Origin: Chromobacterium sinusclupearum
GTDB taxonomy: Bacteria > Pseudomonadota > Gammaproteobacteria > Burkholderiales > Chromobacteriaceae
Assembly: GCF_002902845.1 (NCBI RefSeq)
Contig: NZ_PPTF01000010.1
Coordinates: forward strand, 62,001 to 126,000
DNA length: 64,000 nucleotides
Direction: 5' to 3'
Each line of letters begins with the position of its first letter. The first letter of the stretch is position 1. Positions 1 to 8,506 of this stretch are shown one piece after another. A program made the translations under genes and the position numbers. Under the pieces are notes generated by a model, which was not told where the DNA came from, ran no database searches, and was given only the letters and a program-made list of their open reading frames with translations.

Positions 1-178
1 CACGATCTTTGGCTTTTGGGCCTGGCTTGCGAGAAGCAAATATGTTTTCGATGTGCAGGGTGGCCTTTAGGGGTGGAGGGAATATTTGGCCAAGCAAATA
101 TCCCCTCCCTGCACGCCGGGCAGCCCCGGCTATGAAAACGGTAATCCGCGTAGCGGATTCAAAGCCCAAAAAATCGTG
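1..178. repeat. Long imperfect foldback element
   Basis: The first 178 bases fold on themselves. The left end (CACGAT, then TTTGGGC by base 21) pairs with GCCCAAAAAATCGTG at 164-178. Inside, GTTTTC pairs with GAAAAC, TGCAGGG with CCCTGCA, and a central AATATTTG/CAAATAT hairpin lies near 90-110. No ORF fits. It could be a MITE/REP-like dispersed element or a structured RNA. The repeat may start left of the window, so the left limit is uncertain. Confidence 0.5.
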
Positions 179-211
179 AACATGTCTTAAGCGGCAGACC
201 CTGGCCTATCC

Positions 212-241
212 AAAAACCGAAGCGTCGCTTCGGTTTTTTTT
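212..241 (+). terminator. Intrinsic terminator
   Basis: The stem AAAACCGAAGC (213-223) pairs with GCTTCGGTTTT (227-237) across a 3-base loop and is followed by a T run. It ends plus-strand transcription arriving from upstream, either from a gene outside the window or from the foldback at 1-178, and insulates the diguanylate cyclase gene. Confidence 0.8.
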
Positions 242-412
242 CGTCTATCGCTTGACCGCATGCTGCGAGGCGCGGATTCGCCAACTACGATGACATTAGA
301 CGCGGCATTTCTGGCTGTCGCGGCGGCGACACGCCTATGGGCAGAGATTGAACAATATCAATCAGCCGCCATCAGCGGGACCGTCTTGCGGTCGGTTCGT
401 AAAGGGAGATTC

Positions 413-1957
413 ATGCGCGGCATTGCTTCAAGCTCCCCGGCGTTGCCGGATTGGCTGGCCATGGCTTTGGTCGCAGCGGGATATTGGCTGGCATCCTGGT
501 TGGGAGACCAGCTGTTGCTGCTGGAGCAGGGCATGGACAGCGTGGTCTGGCCGCAGCCAGGCTTGGCGTTGGCTGCGATGATCCTGCTGGGCTGGCGGGT
601 GTGGCCAGGCGTGCTGCTCGGCGCGCTGGCCAGCGAGGCTTGGCGCTGGCGGACGACGCTGGACGGCATGAATTGGCTGCCGCCGGCGCTGGGCGTGGCT
701 GTGGGGGTATTGGCGCAGACCTTGTTGGGCGCCTGGCTGATGCGGCGCTATTTCGGCCGGCGCAATCCGCTGGACAGCTTCAGCCAATGCATCGCCTTCA
801 ATGTGATCATCGTGGTGATGACGCTGCTGGGCAGCCTGATCGGCACCGCCGCCCTTTATTTTTCCCATCTGCTGCCGCAGAAGGAGCTGGTGTCGCGGCT
901 GTGCCTGTGGTGGCTGTGCAATGGATGCGGCACTTTGCTGTTCGGCAGCCTGTGCCTGAACGTCTATCACCAGGGTCGGTCGCGGCAAAGCCGCGATGTG
1001 TGGTACGAAATGCTGGCCTATTTCGGCATGGTGACCTTGCTGACCGCCGGCTTGTTCGTCTGGTGGCACCCCACGGTGGACACCACCTATCCGCTGGACA
1101 TGCTGGTGCTGCCCTTGGTGGCCTGGGCGGCGTTTCGCTTCACCACCCGCGAAGTGCTGATGGCCTTGCTGCTGATCATGTGGCTGGCGTTGTGGGGCAC
1201 CCGCCATGGCGGCGGACCGTATCTGGGCTATTCCGCCTACAGCACGCTGGTGATTCTGCAAACCTATATCGGCATTCTGACGCTGGTGTCGCTGGGGGTG
1301 AGCGCCTTGATGTCGGAGCAGCGCAAGATCAAGGCGGAACTGAGCCAGCAGCAGGAGCGGCTGGAGCAGCAGGTGCGCATCCGCACGCTGGCGCTGGAGC
1401 AATCGCATGCCGAAGTGCTGGCCTTGTCGCGGGTGGACCCGGTCACCGGCATCGCCAACCGACGCTGCTTCGAGGAAAGCCTGGACGGCGAATGGCGGCG
1501 GGCGCGGCGGCTGGGCACGTCCCTGGGCATGCTGATGATCGATATCGATTTCTTCAAGCTGTACAACGACCATTACGGCCATGTCAGCGGCGACTACTGC
1601 CTGCGCGAGGTGGCGCAGGCGATACGCAGCAGCGTGCGGCGGCCGCAGGACCTGGTGGCGCGTTATGGCGGCGAGGAGATCATCTGCCTGCTGCCGGACA
1701 CCGCGGAGGATGGCGTGATCTACGTCGGCGAGGCGGTGCTGGAGGCGGTGCGCGAACTGCAGCTGCCGCATGCCGAATCGACGGTGGCGCCGTATGTCAC
1801 CATCAGCATAGGCGGCGCCTGCGTGCTGCCGCGCGATGTGGCGGACAGCCGGCAGTTGATCGAGGCGGCCGACCGCGAGCTGTACCGCGCCAAGCAGCAG
1901 GGCCGCAATCGCATCATCGTGGCCGGGGAGGATCAGCGGGCCGCCGATGATGCCTAG
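413..1957 (+). CDS. MASE1-GGDEF diguanylate cyclase
   Basis: The product is a 514-residue membrane protein predicted to make cyclic di-GMP from two GTP. The N-terminal 300 residues or so carry many hydrophobic segments with the layout of a MASE1 sensory domain. A short coiled-coil linker (SEQRKIKAELSQQQERLEQQ) follows, then a C-terminal GGDEF domain. The active-site motif is GGEEI near residue 418, a form known in active cyclases, and the DxDxFK-type motif IDIDFFKLYND is intact. The start was placed at the ATG at 413 behind AAGGGAGA; an upstream ATG at 260 extends the frame but lacks membrane-protein character. The TAG stop lies inside the terminal repeat of the element at 1953-2144, so the last residues may have been set by that insertion. 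Confidence 0.85.
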   Translation: MRGIASSSPALPDWLAMALVAAGYWLASWLGDQLLLLEQGMDSVVWPQPGLALAAMILLGWRVWPGVLLGALASEAWRWRTTLDGMNWLPPALGVAVGVLAQTLLGAWLMRRYFGRRNPLDSFSQCIAFNVIIVVMTLLGSLIGTAALYFSHLLPQKELVSRLCLWWLCNGCGTLLFGSLCLNVYHQGRSRQSRDVWYEMLAYFGMVTLLTAGLFVWWHPTVDTTYPLDMLVLPLVAWAAFRFTTREVLMALLLIMWLALWGTRHGGGPYLGYSAYSTLVILQTYIGILTLVSLGVSALMSEQRKIKAELSQQQERLEQQVRIRTLALEQSHAEVLALSRVDPVTGIANRRCFEESLDGEWRRARRLGTSLGMLMIDIDFFKLYNDHYGHVSGDYCLREVAQAIRSSVRRPQDLVARYGGEEIICLLPDTAEDGVIYVGEAVLEAVRELQLPHAESTVAPYVTISIGGACVLPRDVADSRQLIEAADRELYRAKQQGRNRIIVAGEDQRAADDA

Positions 1958-2144
1958 GGGCTGTTGACGTTTTGTGAGTGGATCGCGTTTGAGCTACGCC
2001 AAACCCGCAGGGCCGAGCGCCTTTCGCGCCGACTCTTCGTTGTTCCGCGCTGGCAGAGAATGACTATGCGGCGCGCGAAACGCCTCGATTCGTCGCAAAA
2101 TGCATCCCGGCGCGACCGCCCACCAAACGTCAACAGCCCCTAGG
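1953..2144. repeat. MITE-like element with 20-bp inverted ends
   Basis: The 20-base left end CCTAGGGGCTGTTGACGTTT (1953-1972) is repeated as its exact reverse complement at 2125-2144. The roughly 150 bases between have no ORF. CTAG at both edges could be a target duplication. The element fills the space between two convergent genes and provides the stop codon of the cyclase gene. A diverged copy of the left end occurs at 45876-45922, which supports a dispersed family. Confidence 0.7.
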
Positions 2145-2149
2145 GGCGG

Positions 2150-2578
2150 CTAGCGCCCGCTCATGCGGCGGAAGCGTTCCTCCAGCTGCCGCAGCACCTG
2201 CAAGGCGATATCCAGCTGCGCGGGATCGATGTCCGCCAGCGCCTGGCGGAAGAACTCCTGGCGGTGCGGCGCCGCCGCCGTCAGCAAGGCCAGGCCGCCT
2301 TGGTCCAGCGAGACCAGGGTCTGGCGATTGTCGGCCGGGTCGGTGTCGCGCCGCACCAGGCCTTCCGCCTCCAGCAGTTTCAATTGCCGGGTCAGCGCGC
2401 CCGGGTCCATTTGCAAGTGGCCGGCCAGCTGCTTTTGGCTGACGGTGCGCAGCTCCTCCAGCGCCTTCAGGATGCGCCAGCGCGGCAGCGCCTCGCCCAC
2501 CAGGCTTTCGAAGGCGCCGTACATCGCGCGGCTGCTGCGGCTTAATTGCTGCAGCAGATTCGGTTGGCTGTCAGTCAT
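2150..2578 (-). CDS. MarR-family transcriptional regulator
   Basis: This 142-residue winged-helix protein has the MarR layout. A helix-turn-helix covers about residues 45-75 (VSQKQLAGHLQMDPGALTRQ), followed by the wing region with DPADNRQTLVSL and a C-terminal dimerisation helix. It overlaps the 3' end of the exporter gene by 8 bases, so the two are co-transcribed with the regulator second. The palindrome at 4170-4191 upstream of the exporter is the likely operator, which suggests autoregulated, ligand-relieved repression of drug export. The ligand is unknown. Its 3' end lies 6 bases from the MITE-like element. Confidence 0.85.
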   Translation of the reverse strand: MTDSQPNLLQQLSRSSRAMYGAFESLVGEALPRWRILKALEELRTVSQKQLAGHLQMDPGALTRQLKLLEAEGLVRRDTDPADNRQTLVSLDQGGLALLTAAAPHRQEFFRQALADIDPAQLDIALQVLRQLEERFRRMSGR

Positions 2579-4160
2579 GTGAAGGGGCCTGCGGCGGCAT
2601 GGCGTGGCTCAGCTCGACCGGCGGCACCTTGCGCGCCAGCCACAGGCCCAGCAACAGAATCACCGCCACCAGCCACTGGCTGAAATGGATGGCATCCACC
2701 AGCAGCAGTCTCGTGGCGGCCAACAGCGCGTCCGGCTGCGCCGCGGCGGCCGTCTGGCGGAACTGCGCCAGGATGTCTGGGTTGAGCAGGGTTTGCGGAT
2801 CGGCCAGCCAGTGCAGCCATTGCGGTTGCTGGCGGGTCGTCAGCATCGCGCCGACCCGTTGTTGGAACTGATGACTGACCACCACGCCCATCAAGGCGGT
2901 GCCCAGCATGCCGCCTATCATCCGCGTCGATTGCAGCATGGCGGTGGAGACCCCCAGCTGCTGCCGCGGCGCCAGCTGTTGCACGAAAATGGTCAGGTTG
3001 GGCATCAGCAGGCCCAGGCCCAGACCGCCCATCATCATGTTGGCGATGATCAAGCCATGCGCGGTGGCGGGGCCGACCCGGCTCAGCAGCGCGGCGGTCA
3101 ACGCGAACATCACCAGGCCCAGGGTCAGCAGCCGGGTCGGATGGCGCAAGCGCTGCACGATGCGGCCGTTCAGCATGCTGCCTATGGTGATGAACACCAC
3201 CAGCGGCGTCACCAGCAGGCCGGCCTGATTCGGCGACAGGCCAAAGCCGGCCTGGAACATCAGCGGCGCGTAGTACATCACGGCGAACATGCCGAAGCCC
3301 ATCAGCAGCGACAGGCCGAACAGCGGCGCCAGCCCTCGGTGCGACAGCATGCTGGGCGGCAGCAGCGGGTTGGGGCTGCGCTTTTCCCACCAGATCAGGG
3401 TCAGCAGCGCGGTCAGGCTGAGCACGGCCAGTCCGCCCAGCAGCAGCGGCGGCTTGTGCTGCGGCAGCCACTCCACCGCCAGCTGCAGCGAGCCGAGGAA
3501 CAGCGCGATCAGCGCCGCGCCTTGCCAATCCAGCCGCGACGGCGGCCGCGCCGAATGGCGGATCACCGGCAGGAAGCGCCAGACGAACCACAGGCTGACC
3601 ACCCCGACCGGCAGGTTGACGAAGAATACCCAGCGCCAGCCGAAGTATTCGGTCAGGAAACCGCCCAGCGAGGGGCCGATGGCGTTGGCCAGGCCGAAGG
3701 CGGCGGACAGCATCACCTGCCAGCGCAGCCGTTCGGCGGTATGCGGGAACAGGTCCGGCACGCAGGCGAAAGTGGTGGCCACCAGCATGCCGCCGCCCAC
3801 GCCCTGCAGCGCGCGCGCCAGCACCAGTTGCGGCATGGTCTGCGCCAGGCCGCACAGCATGGAGGCGCCGGTGAACAGCACGATGGCGGTCAGCACAAAC
3901 GGCTTGCGGCCGTGGTCGTCGCCGAGTTTGCCGAAAATCGGCACGGTGATGACGGAGGTCAGCAGGTAGGACGTGCCGACCCAGGCATACAGAGAAAAGC
4001 CGCGCAGATCGGCCACCACCGTCGGCATGGCGGTGCCGACCACGGTCTGGTCCAGCGCCACCATGATCAGCACGCAGCACAGGCCCAGCATGGCCAGCAG
4101 GCGTTGGCGGAAATCCAGCGCGGAGGGGAGCGTGTGGGAAAAATCGGGAGAATTCATCAT
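2571..4160 (-). CDS. DHA2-family MFS multidrug exporter (EmrB/QacA type)
   Basis: The 529-residue polytopic inner-membrane protein resembles 14-helix proton-driven drug antiporters. Supporting features are the early motif LDQTVVGTAMPTV (motif D1 type), GKLGDDHGRKP between helices 2 and 3 (motif A), and the helix 4-5 region RALQGVGGG. No membrane-fusion (EmrA-like) gene is adjacent, so it probably works alone or with a distant partner. It is the first gene of a two-gene unit with marR. Two adjacent ATGs (4160 and 4157) could start it. The substrate cannot be told from sequence. Confidence 0.85.
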   Translation of the reverse strand: MMNSPDFSHTLPSALDFRQRLLAMLGLCCVLIMVALDQTVVGTAMPTVVADLRGFSLYAWVGTSYLLTSVITVPIFGKLGDDHGRKPFVLTAIVLFTGASMLCGLAQTMPQLVLARALQGVGGGMLVATTFACVPDLFPHTAERLRWQVMLSAAFGLANAIGPSLGGFLTEYFGWRWVFFVNLPVGVVSLWFVWRFLPVIRHSARPPSRLDWQGAALIALFLGSLQLAVEWLPQHKPPLLLGGLAVLSLTALLTLIWWEKRSPNPLLPPSMLSHRGLAPLFGLSLLMGFGMFAVMYYAPLMFQAGFGLSPNQAGLLVTPLVVFITIGSMLNGRIVQRLRHPTRLLTLGLVMFALTAALLSRVGPATAHGLIIANMMMGGLGLGLLMPNLTIFVQQLAPRQQLGVSTAMLQSTRMIGGMLGTALMGVVVSHQFQQRVGAMLTTRQQPQWLHWLADPQTLLNPDILAQFRQTAAAAQPDALLAATRLLLVDAIHFSQWLVAVILLLGLWLARKVPPVELSHAMPPQAPSHD

Positions 4161-4169
4161 TGATACGGC

Positions 4170-4191
4170 AATAGTTGCTATATCAACTATT
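4170..4191. promoter_or_regulatory. Probable MarR operator
   Basis: The arms AATAGTTG (4170-4177) and CAACTATT (4184-4191) form a perfect inverted repeat around CTATAT, 9 bases upstream of the exporter start. The symmetry and length match operators of MarR-family repressors. It sits immediately upstream of an exporter-marR operon, so autoregulation is the simplest reading. Confidence 0.7.
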
Positions 4192-4249
4192 TTGGCGACA
4201 GCCGGCGGGGCTGTCCAAACTCAGGTGGTTAACAGATATTGCGGCGGCT

Positions 4250-5170
4250 TCAGTAGCCCTGGCGCGTCAGCCAGCTGGCCTCCTCGCTGAGGGCGACGGT
4301 GCCGACCAGCCAGTCGCGGAAGGCGCGCACCTTGGGCAGCTCGGCCAGTTCGTGCGGATAAACCAGATAGTAGGCCCACTCGGTTTCCAGCACGGTATCG
4401 AACGGAATCACCAGCCTGCCGCTGTCCAGATCCTGCGTCACCATCGAAGCCTGTGCCAGCGTCACGCCCATGCCGGCCACGGCGGCGTGCAGCGCGTATT
4501 CCAGCGCGTCGAAAGTGACTCCGCTCTCCGGATTGACGCCGTTCACGCCGGCCAGCTTCAGCCAGCGTTTCCAGGTGTTCTGGTCGCGCCACGGATGCAG
4601 CAGGGTGTGGTGTTTCAGATCGTCCGGCGTGTGCAGCGGGTGCTTGCCGGCCAAGAGGCCAGGCGCGCATACCGGGATCAGCTTCTCGCGGCAGATGCAT
4701 TCCAGCCGGAGATCCGGCGCGGCTTCCGGGCTGGACAGGCCGACCACGGCCAGATCGTATTCGGCGCGGTTGAACGGCTTGTTGTGGATCAGCTGCGTCA
4801 GCAGGTGCAGGGTGTACTCCGGATGCCGGGCCTGGAAATCGGCCAGATTGGGCAGCACCCAGCGCATCGCCGGCGTCGGCGGCATGCGTACCCTAAGGTC
4901 GCTCTGGCGCAGGCGCAGCGCTTCGCTGGCTTCGTTGAGCAGTTGGAAAGCTTCGCGCGCCGGCTTCAACAGCGCCTCGCCTTCGGCGGTCAGGGCCAGC
5001 CCGCGGGCCTGGCGGGTGAACAGTGTGGCGCCGTAGTACTCTTCCAGCGTCTGGACATGGCGGCTGATCGCGCCCTGGGTCAGGCTCAGCGCGGCGGCCG
5101 CGCGGGTGAACGACAGATGTTCGGCGGCGACGACAAATACGCGCAGGGCATTCAGCGGAGGCAGCTTCAT
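4250..5170 (-). CDS. LysR-family regulator, GcvA-like
   Basis: The 306-residue protein has an N-terminal LysR helix-turn-helix (residues 5-64, with LSFTRAAAALSLTQGAISRH) and a substrate-binding-like C-terminal half. The opening KLPPLNALRVFVVAAEHLSF and the overall length are typical of the GcvA subgroup, which activates glycine cleavage or other local targets, but no gcv gene is visible here. It stands alone and is transcribed away from the structured stretch at 5171-5450. The specific target is not inferable. Confidence 0.8.
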   Translation of the reverse strand: MKLPPLNALRVFVVAAEHLSFTRAAAALSLTQGAISRHVQTLEEYYGATLFTRQARGLALTAEGEALLKPAREAFQLLNEASEALRLRQSDLRVRMPPTPAMRWVLPNLADFQARHPEYTLHLLTQLIHNKPFNRAEYDLAVVGLSSPEAAPDLRLECICREKLIPVCAPGLLAGKHPLHTPDDLKHHTLLHPWRDQNTWKRWLKLAGVNGVNPESGVTFDALEYALHAAVAGMGVTLAQASMVTQDLDSGRLVIPFDTVLETEWAYYLVYPHELAELPKVRAFRDWLVGTVALSEEASWLTRQGY

Positions 5171-5339
5171 GCTGTTACATGCCTTTTCTTCATAGTTTTC
5201 ATGAGATTAACTGCTTTGTGCGAAACGGCGGCACCGCGTATTCTGCGCAGTTGTCGCCGCAGGTCGCGGCGACTGGCACGGCAACCTGAATGCATAGCTG
5301 GACGAGCAGCCATGCATATTGCTTGATTCTGGCACAGCT

Positions 5340-5450
5340 TTGCCTGCCAGGCATCATCATTGTCGGACAATGATGCGCCCTGCACTCTCGTATGATTGGT
5401 CTGCCAGTCCACGTTGGCATGCACGGGCTCCTTGCGGAGCCCGATTTTTT
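5340..5450 (+). ncRNA. Candidate small RNA with terminal hairpin
   Basis: The 350 bases between the LysR gene and hemY carry no convincing gene but hold consecutive stem-loops on the plus strand. They are TGCCT/AGGCA at 5341-5353, CATCATTGTC (5355-5364) with GACAATGATG (5366-5375), GCCA/TGGC near 5403-5418, and a strong terminator (GGGCTCC 5425-5431, GGAGCCC 5436-5442, then GATTTTTTTT). No plus-strand gene explains that terminator. An sRNA divergent from a GcvA-like gene recalls enteric gcvB, though I see no gcvB sequence signature. The 5' end is undefined. Confidence 0.4.
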
Positions 5451-5465
5451 TTGTCCGCCGCGCCA

Positions 5466-5503
5466 ATAAAAACGCCGCCGGCCGGTAACGGCGGGCGGCG
5501 CGG
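5466..5503 (-). terminator. Terminator of the hem operon
   Basis: Read on the minus strand, a GC-rich imperfect hairpin (CGCCGCC arm, TTAC loop region, GGCGGCG arm) is followed by TTTTTATT. It lies 18 bases past the hemY stop and would end hemC-hemD-hemX-hemY transcription. Confidence 0.65.
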
Positions 5504-5520
5504 GGAGGGCCGGCGGGCGA

Positions 5521-6729
5521 TCAGCAGCCCTGGCTCAGCGCCAGCTCCAGGCTCTTCTGGTAATGCAGCTGCGATTGCTCTTCCTTGCCGGTGGCCTCGA
5601 ACAGCTTGGCCAGCTCGGCGTGCGCGCATAGCGTCGGCTGGATGGAGACGCTGGCTTCCAGATAGTTCTGCGCCTTGCCCCACAACTGCTGCGCCTGCGC
5701 CAGACGGCCCAGCGCCAGCAACAGCCAGTGGTCGCGCGGACGCTGTTTCAGCCAGTTGTCGGCGTCCTTCAGCAGCGCCAGCCGCTTCTCCACGCTCAGA
5801 TGGACGGCCAATTGGCCCAGTTCGCGCGCCAGTTCCGGCAGCTCCATGTCGTCGCTGGCCAGCGCCTCGGACAGCAGCGTCGCCGCGTAGTCGTACTGTT
5901 GCAGGCGGATCAGATGGGCGACGATCTGCTGTTGCAGCTGCGGATTGCCGCGCTCGGCCTCCGGGATGCGGCGCAGCCAGTCGCGGACTTCGCGCTCGGA
6001 CAACAGGCCGGCCAGCTGCTGCTGGTAGGCTGCCAGCCGATAGCGGCGCGCCTGTTCCGGCTCCAGCGCGTCAGCCTTCAGCAGCTTCTCGGTCAGCGTG
6101 AGGATGGCCTCCGGTTGTTTTTGCAGCAGGCGCACCTTCAGCTCCAGCTTCAGCGCGTTGGTCAGATTCGGCGACAGCGCGCGCGCGCGTTCGATGGCGG
6201 TCAGCGCGCCCAAGGCGTCTTTTTCTTCCAGCCGCAGCTCGGCGTCCAGCATGTGGCGCGCCAGCTGCAGCCGCTCCGGCAATTGGTCGAGCTGGTTGAG
6301 GTAGCCGTCGCGCTTGTCGGCGGCGCCGGCGTAGCCGGCGGCGCGGGCCGCGATCAACAGCGCCAGCGCGCGGTTTTCCGGGGCGTATTCGTCATCCAGC
6401 GACTTGGCGGCTTCCCGCTCGGCCTTCTGGAAGCGGCCCTCGAAGAAGGCGATGCCGGCTTCGCGCAGCGCGTGGCGGGCGGCTTTCAGCTTCTTCTGGC
6501 GCTGGAAGCGCTGCACCTGGCGCGGCAGGTCGGTGGCCAGCGCCAGCAGCCGCAGCACCAGATGGGTGGCGACGATCAGCCCCACCACCAGCACGATCAT
6601 CAGATTGAACGACACTTCCATCCGGTACGGCGGCAGAAACAGGATGGCGTAGCCGGTATTCAGGGTGGAGGCCAGCCCCACCAGCACGGCCAACGCAAAC
6701 AGGCCGGTAATCCATAGAGCGAATCTCAC
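5521..6729 (-). CDS. hemY: HemY-like TPR protein of heme synthesis
   Basis: The 402-residue protein has two N-terminal transmembrane helices (about 5-25 and 42-62) followed by a long run of TPR-like helices (for example 120-390). This is the architecture of proteobacterial HemY (HemY_N domain plus TPRs). It is an inner-membrane protein thought to couple or scaffold late heme enzymes; it is not the Bacillus protoporphyrinogen oxidase of the same name. It is the last gene of hemC-hemD-hemX-hemY, 3 bases after hemX, with a terminator behind it. The context makes the assignment firm even though the molecular role is not settled. Confidence 0.88.
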   Translation of the reverse strand: MRFALWITGLFALAVLVGLASTLNTGYAILFLPPYRMEVSFNLMIVLVVGLIVATHLVLRLLALATDLPRQVQRFQRQKKLKAARHALREAGIAFFEGRFQKAEREAAKSLDDEYAPENRALALLIAARAAGYAGAADKRDGYLNQLDQLPERLQLARHMLDAELRLEEKDALGALTAIERARALSPNLTNALKLELKVRLLQKQPEAILTLTEKLLKADALEPEQARRYRLAAYQQQLAGLLSEREVRDWLRRIPEAERGNPQLQQQIVAHLIRLQQYDYAATLLSEALASDDMELPELARELGQLAVHLSVEKRLALLKDADNWLKQRPRDHWLLLALGRLAQAQQLWGKAQNYLEASVSIQPTLCAHAELAKLFEATGKEEQSQLHYQKSLELALSQGC

Positions 6730-6732
6730 CGC

Positions 6733-7770
6733 TTACTCCCCGCTGTTGCCTTGGGCATCGCGCACCGCCTTCAGGCTGGCGCTCATGTCCGGCAAGCTGA
6801 TGTCCAAGGGCGCGCCTTCCAGTTCGGACAGCGTGGCCAGCCACTGGGTGGCTGCCGCGGCGTCGCGGTCGAAGTAGCGCTGCACGTAGCTGCGCGCGGC
6901 GGCGATGTCGGCGGCGTAGGTCTTGCCGTCGCGCTGCAGCAGCGCCAGCCGCGCGTCCAGCAGCCGCATCTTCAGGTTTTCGCGCAGGAAGAAGGCCTGC
7001 TCCGGCGACAGCAGCAGCGCCTCCGGCTTGTCCATGCGGCGGATGTGCACCAGCTCGCCCAGGCTGCTGCTGATTTCGGCGCTCAGCCGTTCCCACCACG
7101 GGGCGCCTGCCGGCAGCTGCGCGGGCTTGCCCGGTTGCGCGCCGCCGAGGCGATGGGCGTCCACGGCCAGCGGCAGCGAATCGACGCTCAGCATCAGCCG
7201 GTCCAGCTTGACGGTGAGGCCGACGGTGTCGAGGTAGGGCAGCGCTTTCAGTTTTTCCAGGTCCGAGGCCACGGCCTTCTTCACGCCGATCAGCTGCGGG
7301 CGGTCGAACTTGGACAGCCGCGCGTCGACCATTTCCAGCGCCGAGACCGCCGAGCTGACATTGCCGGCGAGCTGCAGCTGCTGGCTGGCGATGGCCAGCG
7401 TGTGCTCGATTTCGGACAGCAGCCAGTCGGTGCGGTTCTTGGTCAGCTCCTGGTACATGCCGTTCAGCGTGGCGTACTGGCCTGCCGCCTCGTTGACGCG
7501 GGCCTCCACCATCGCCAGCTTGCCATCGGTGGCGCGGGCCGCCAGCAGCGCCTGTTCGGCGATGGCGCGCTGCTCTTTGCCGGCGCCGCTGCCTTCGGCC
7601 AGCCGGCGCGCCAGCTCCTGGCGCATCGAGTCCAGTTGCTGCTGAGTGGTGTAGAACTGCCAGCCGGAGACGCCCAGCGCGACGATCGCCACCAGGATGG
7701 CGAGATTGGGGCGCTTGCGGGCTGCGGGCGGCTGGGCCGGGATGGCTTCGTGGATCTGGGATTCGCTCAT
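6733..7770 (-). CDS. hemX: HemX-like membrane protein
   Basis: This 345-residue protein has a basic, proline-rich cytoplasmic start, one transmembrane helix (about residues 25-45), then a long helical, coiled-coil-prone periplasmic part. That matches the HemX family (PF04375), often mislabelled uroporphyrinogen-III methyltransferase; it has none of the SAM-methylase motifs. The start at 7770 overlaps the hemD stop in an ATGA arrangement, implying translational coupling. An in-frame upstream ATG at 7905 lies within hemD and was rejected. The role in heme synthesis is inferred from operon position. Confidence 0.85.
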   Translation of the reverse strand: MSESQIHEAIPAQPPAARKRPNLAILVAIVALGVSGWQFYTTQQQLDSMRQELARRLAEGSGAGKEQRAIAEQALLAARATDGKLAMVEARVNEAAGQYATLNGMYQELTKNRTDWLLSEIEHTLAIASQQLQLAGNVSSAVSALEMVDARLSKFDRPQLIGVKKAVASDLEKLKALPYLDTVGLTVKLDRLMLSVDSLPLAVDAHRLGGAQPGKPAQLPAGAPWWERLSAEISSSLGELVHIRRMDKPEALLLSPEQAFFLRENLKMRLLDARLALLQRDGKTYAADIAAARSYVQRYFDRDAAAATQWLATLSELEGAPLDISLPDMSASLKAVRDAQGNSGE

Positions 7771-8498
7771 GGGTGACGACGGAACCATTCTTTTAGGCCG
7801 GCGACCATTGCGGCGTCGTCGGCCCGGGTTGTCACGACGCGTGCCGCGCCGAAGGCGGCCAGGCGCTCGGCAATGCGCGGATGCGGCACGCAGTACAGCA
7901 GGCATTGTAGCGCCCCGGTCCGGCTCGGACCAGCCAGTCGGAACAATTGCTCTACCATTTCGCTGGAAGTGATGATGACGGCATCGGGCGGCGCGGCGTC
8001 GAAAGCCGCCCAGTCCGGCGCGCCGTCGACGCGGCGGTAGATTTCGGCGAAGGCCGCCGCCGCGCCCCGCTGCGCCAGCGCATCAGCCAGCAGCGCGCGG
8101 CCGCCCTGCCCGCGCACGATCAGCCAGCGCTGGCCGGACACGTCGGCCAGTTCCGGCAAAGCCAGCAGCGCTTCGCTGTCGCTGCTTGCCGTCGGATGCA
8201 GCACGGGCTGGCCGGACAGCGCGGCCAGCCGCTTGGCGCTGGCCGCGCCGACGCAGGCCAGCCGCTTGGCGGCGAGGTCCATGCCCGCCAGCGCCGGCCA
8301 GCCGATATCGATGGCGCTGGGGCTGACCCAAAACAGCGCATCGGCGCGCGCCGCTTGGCCGGGCAGCGCTGCCAGCGCCTGCGGCAGCGCTTCGATTGCC
8401 ATCAGCGGCAAGTGCTCGGCCTGCCAGCCTTCGGCGCGCAGCGCGGTCAGCAGGCCGGCGCATTGCGCCAAGGGGCGGGCGGCCAGGATGCGCTTCAT
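7767..8498 (-). CDS. hemD: Uroporphyrinogen-III synthase
   Basis: The 243-residue enzyme closes and inverts ring D of hydroxymethylbilane to give uroporphyrinogen III. HemD sequences diverge widely. Recognition rests on length, the start MKRILAARPLAQCAGLLTAL, the central RWLIVRGQGGRALLADAL and late VIITSSEMVEQL segments typical of the two-domain fold, and position directly after hemC (8-base gap). It overlaps hemX by 4 bases. The reading frame continues upstream through hemC without a stop, but the ATG at 8498 is the sensible start. Confidence 0.9.
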   Translation of the reverse strand: MKRILAARPLAQCAGLLTALRAEGWQAEHLPLMAIEALPQALAALPGQAARADALFWVSPSAIDIGWPALAGMDLAAKRLACVGAASAKRLAALSGQPVLHPTASSDSEALLALPELADVSGQRWLIVRGQGGRALLADALAQRGAAAAFAEIYRRVDGAPDWAAFDAAPPDAVIITSSEMVEQLFRLAGPSRTGALQCLLYCVPHPRIAERLAAFGAARVVTTRADDAAMVAGLKEWFRRHP

Positions 8499-8506
8499 TT
8501 GAAGCC

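Noticed and set aside
428..1771. 447-codon antisense frame in the diguanylate cyclase gene
   Set aside because: Histidine/glutamine/arginine-rich translation typical of antisense frames in high-GC DNA.
5340..5450. True gcvB homologue
   Set aside because: The G/U-rich R1 and the conserved R2 seed of enteric GcvB are not visible; only position and structure are similar.
5167..5466. 99-codon minus-strand frame beside the LysR gene
   Set aside because: It crosses the plus-strand stem-loops and terminator, has no ribosome-binding site and no protein character.
6733..7770. HemX as uroporphyrinogen-III C-methyltransferase
   Set aside because: No SAM-methylase (CobA-type) motifs are present; the common database name is misleading.
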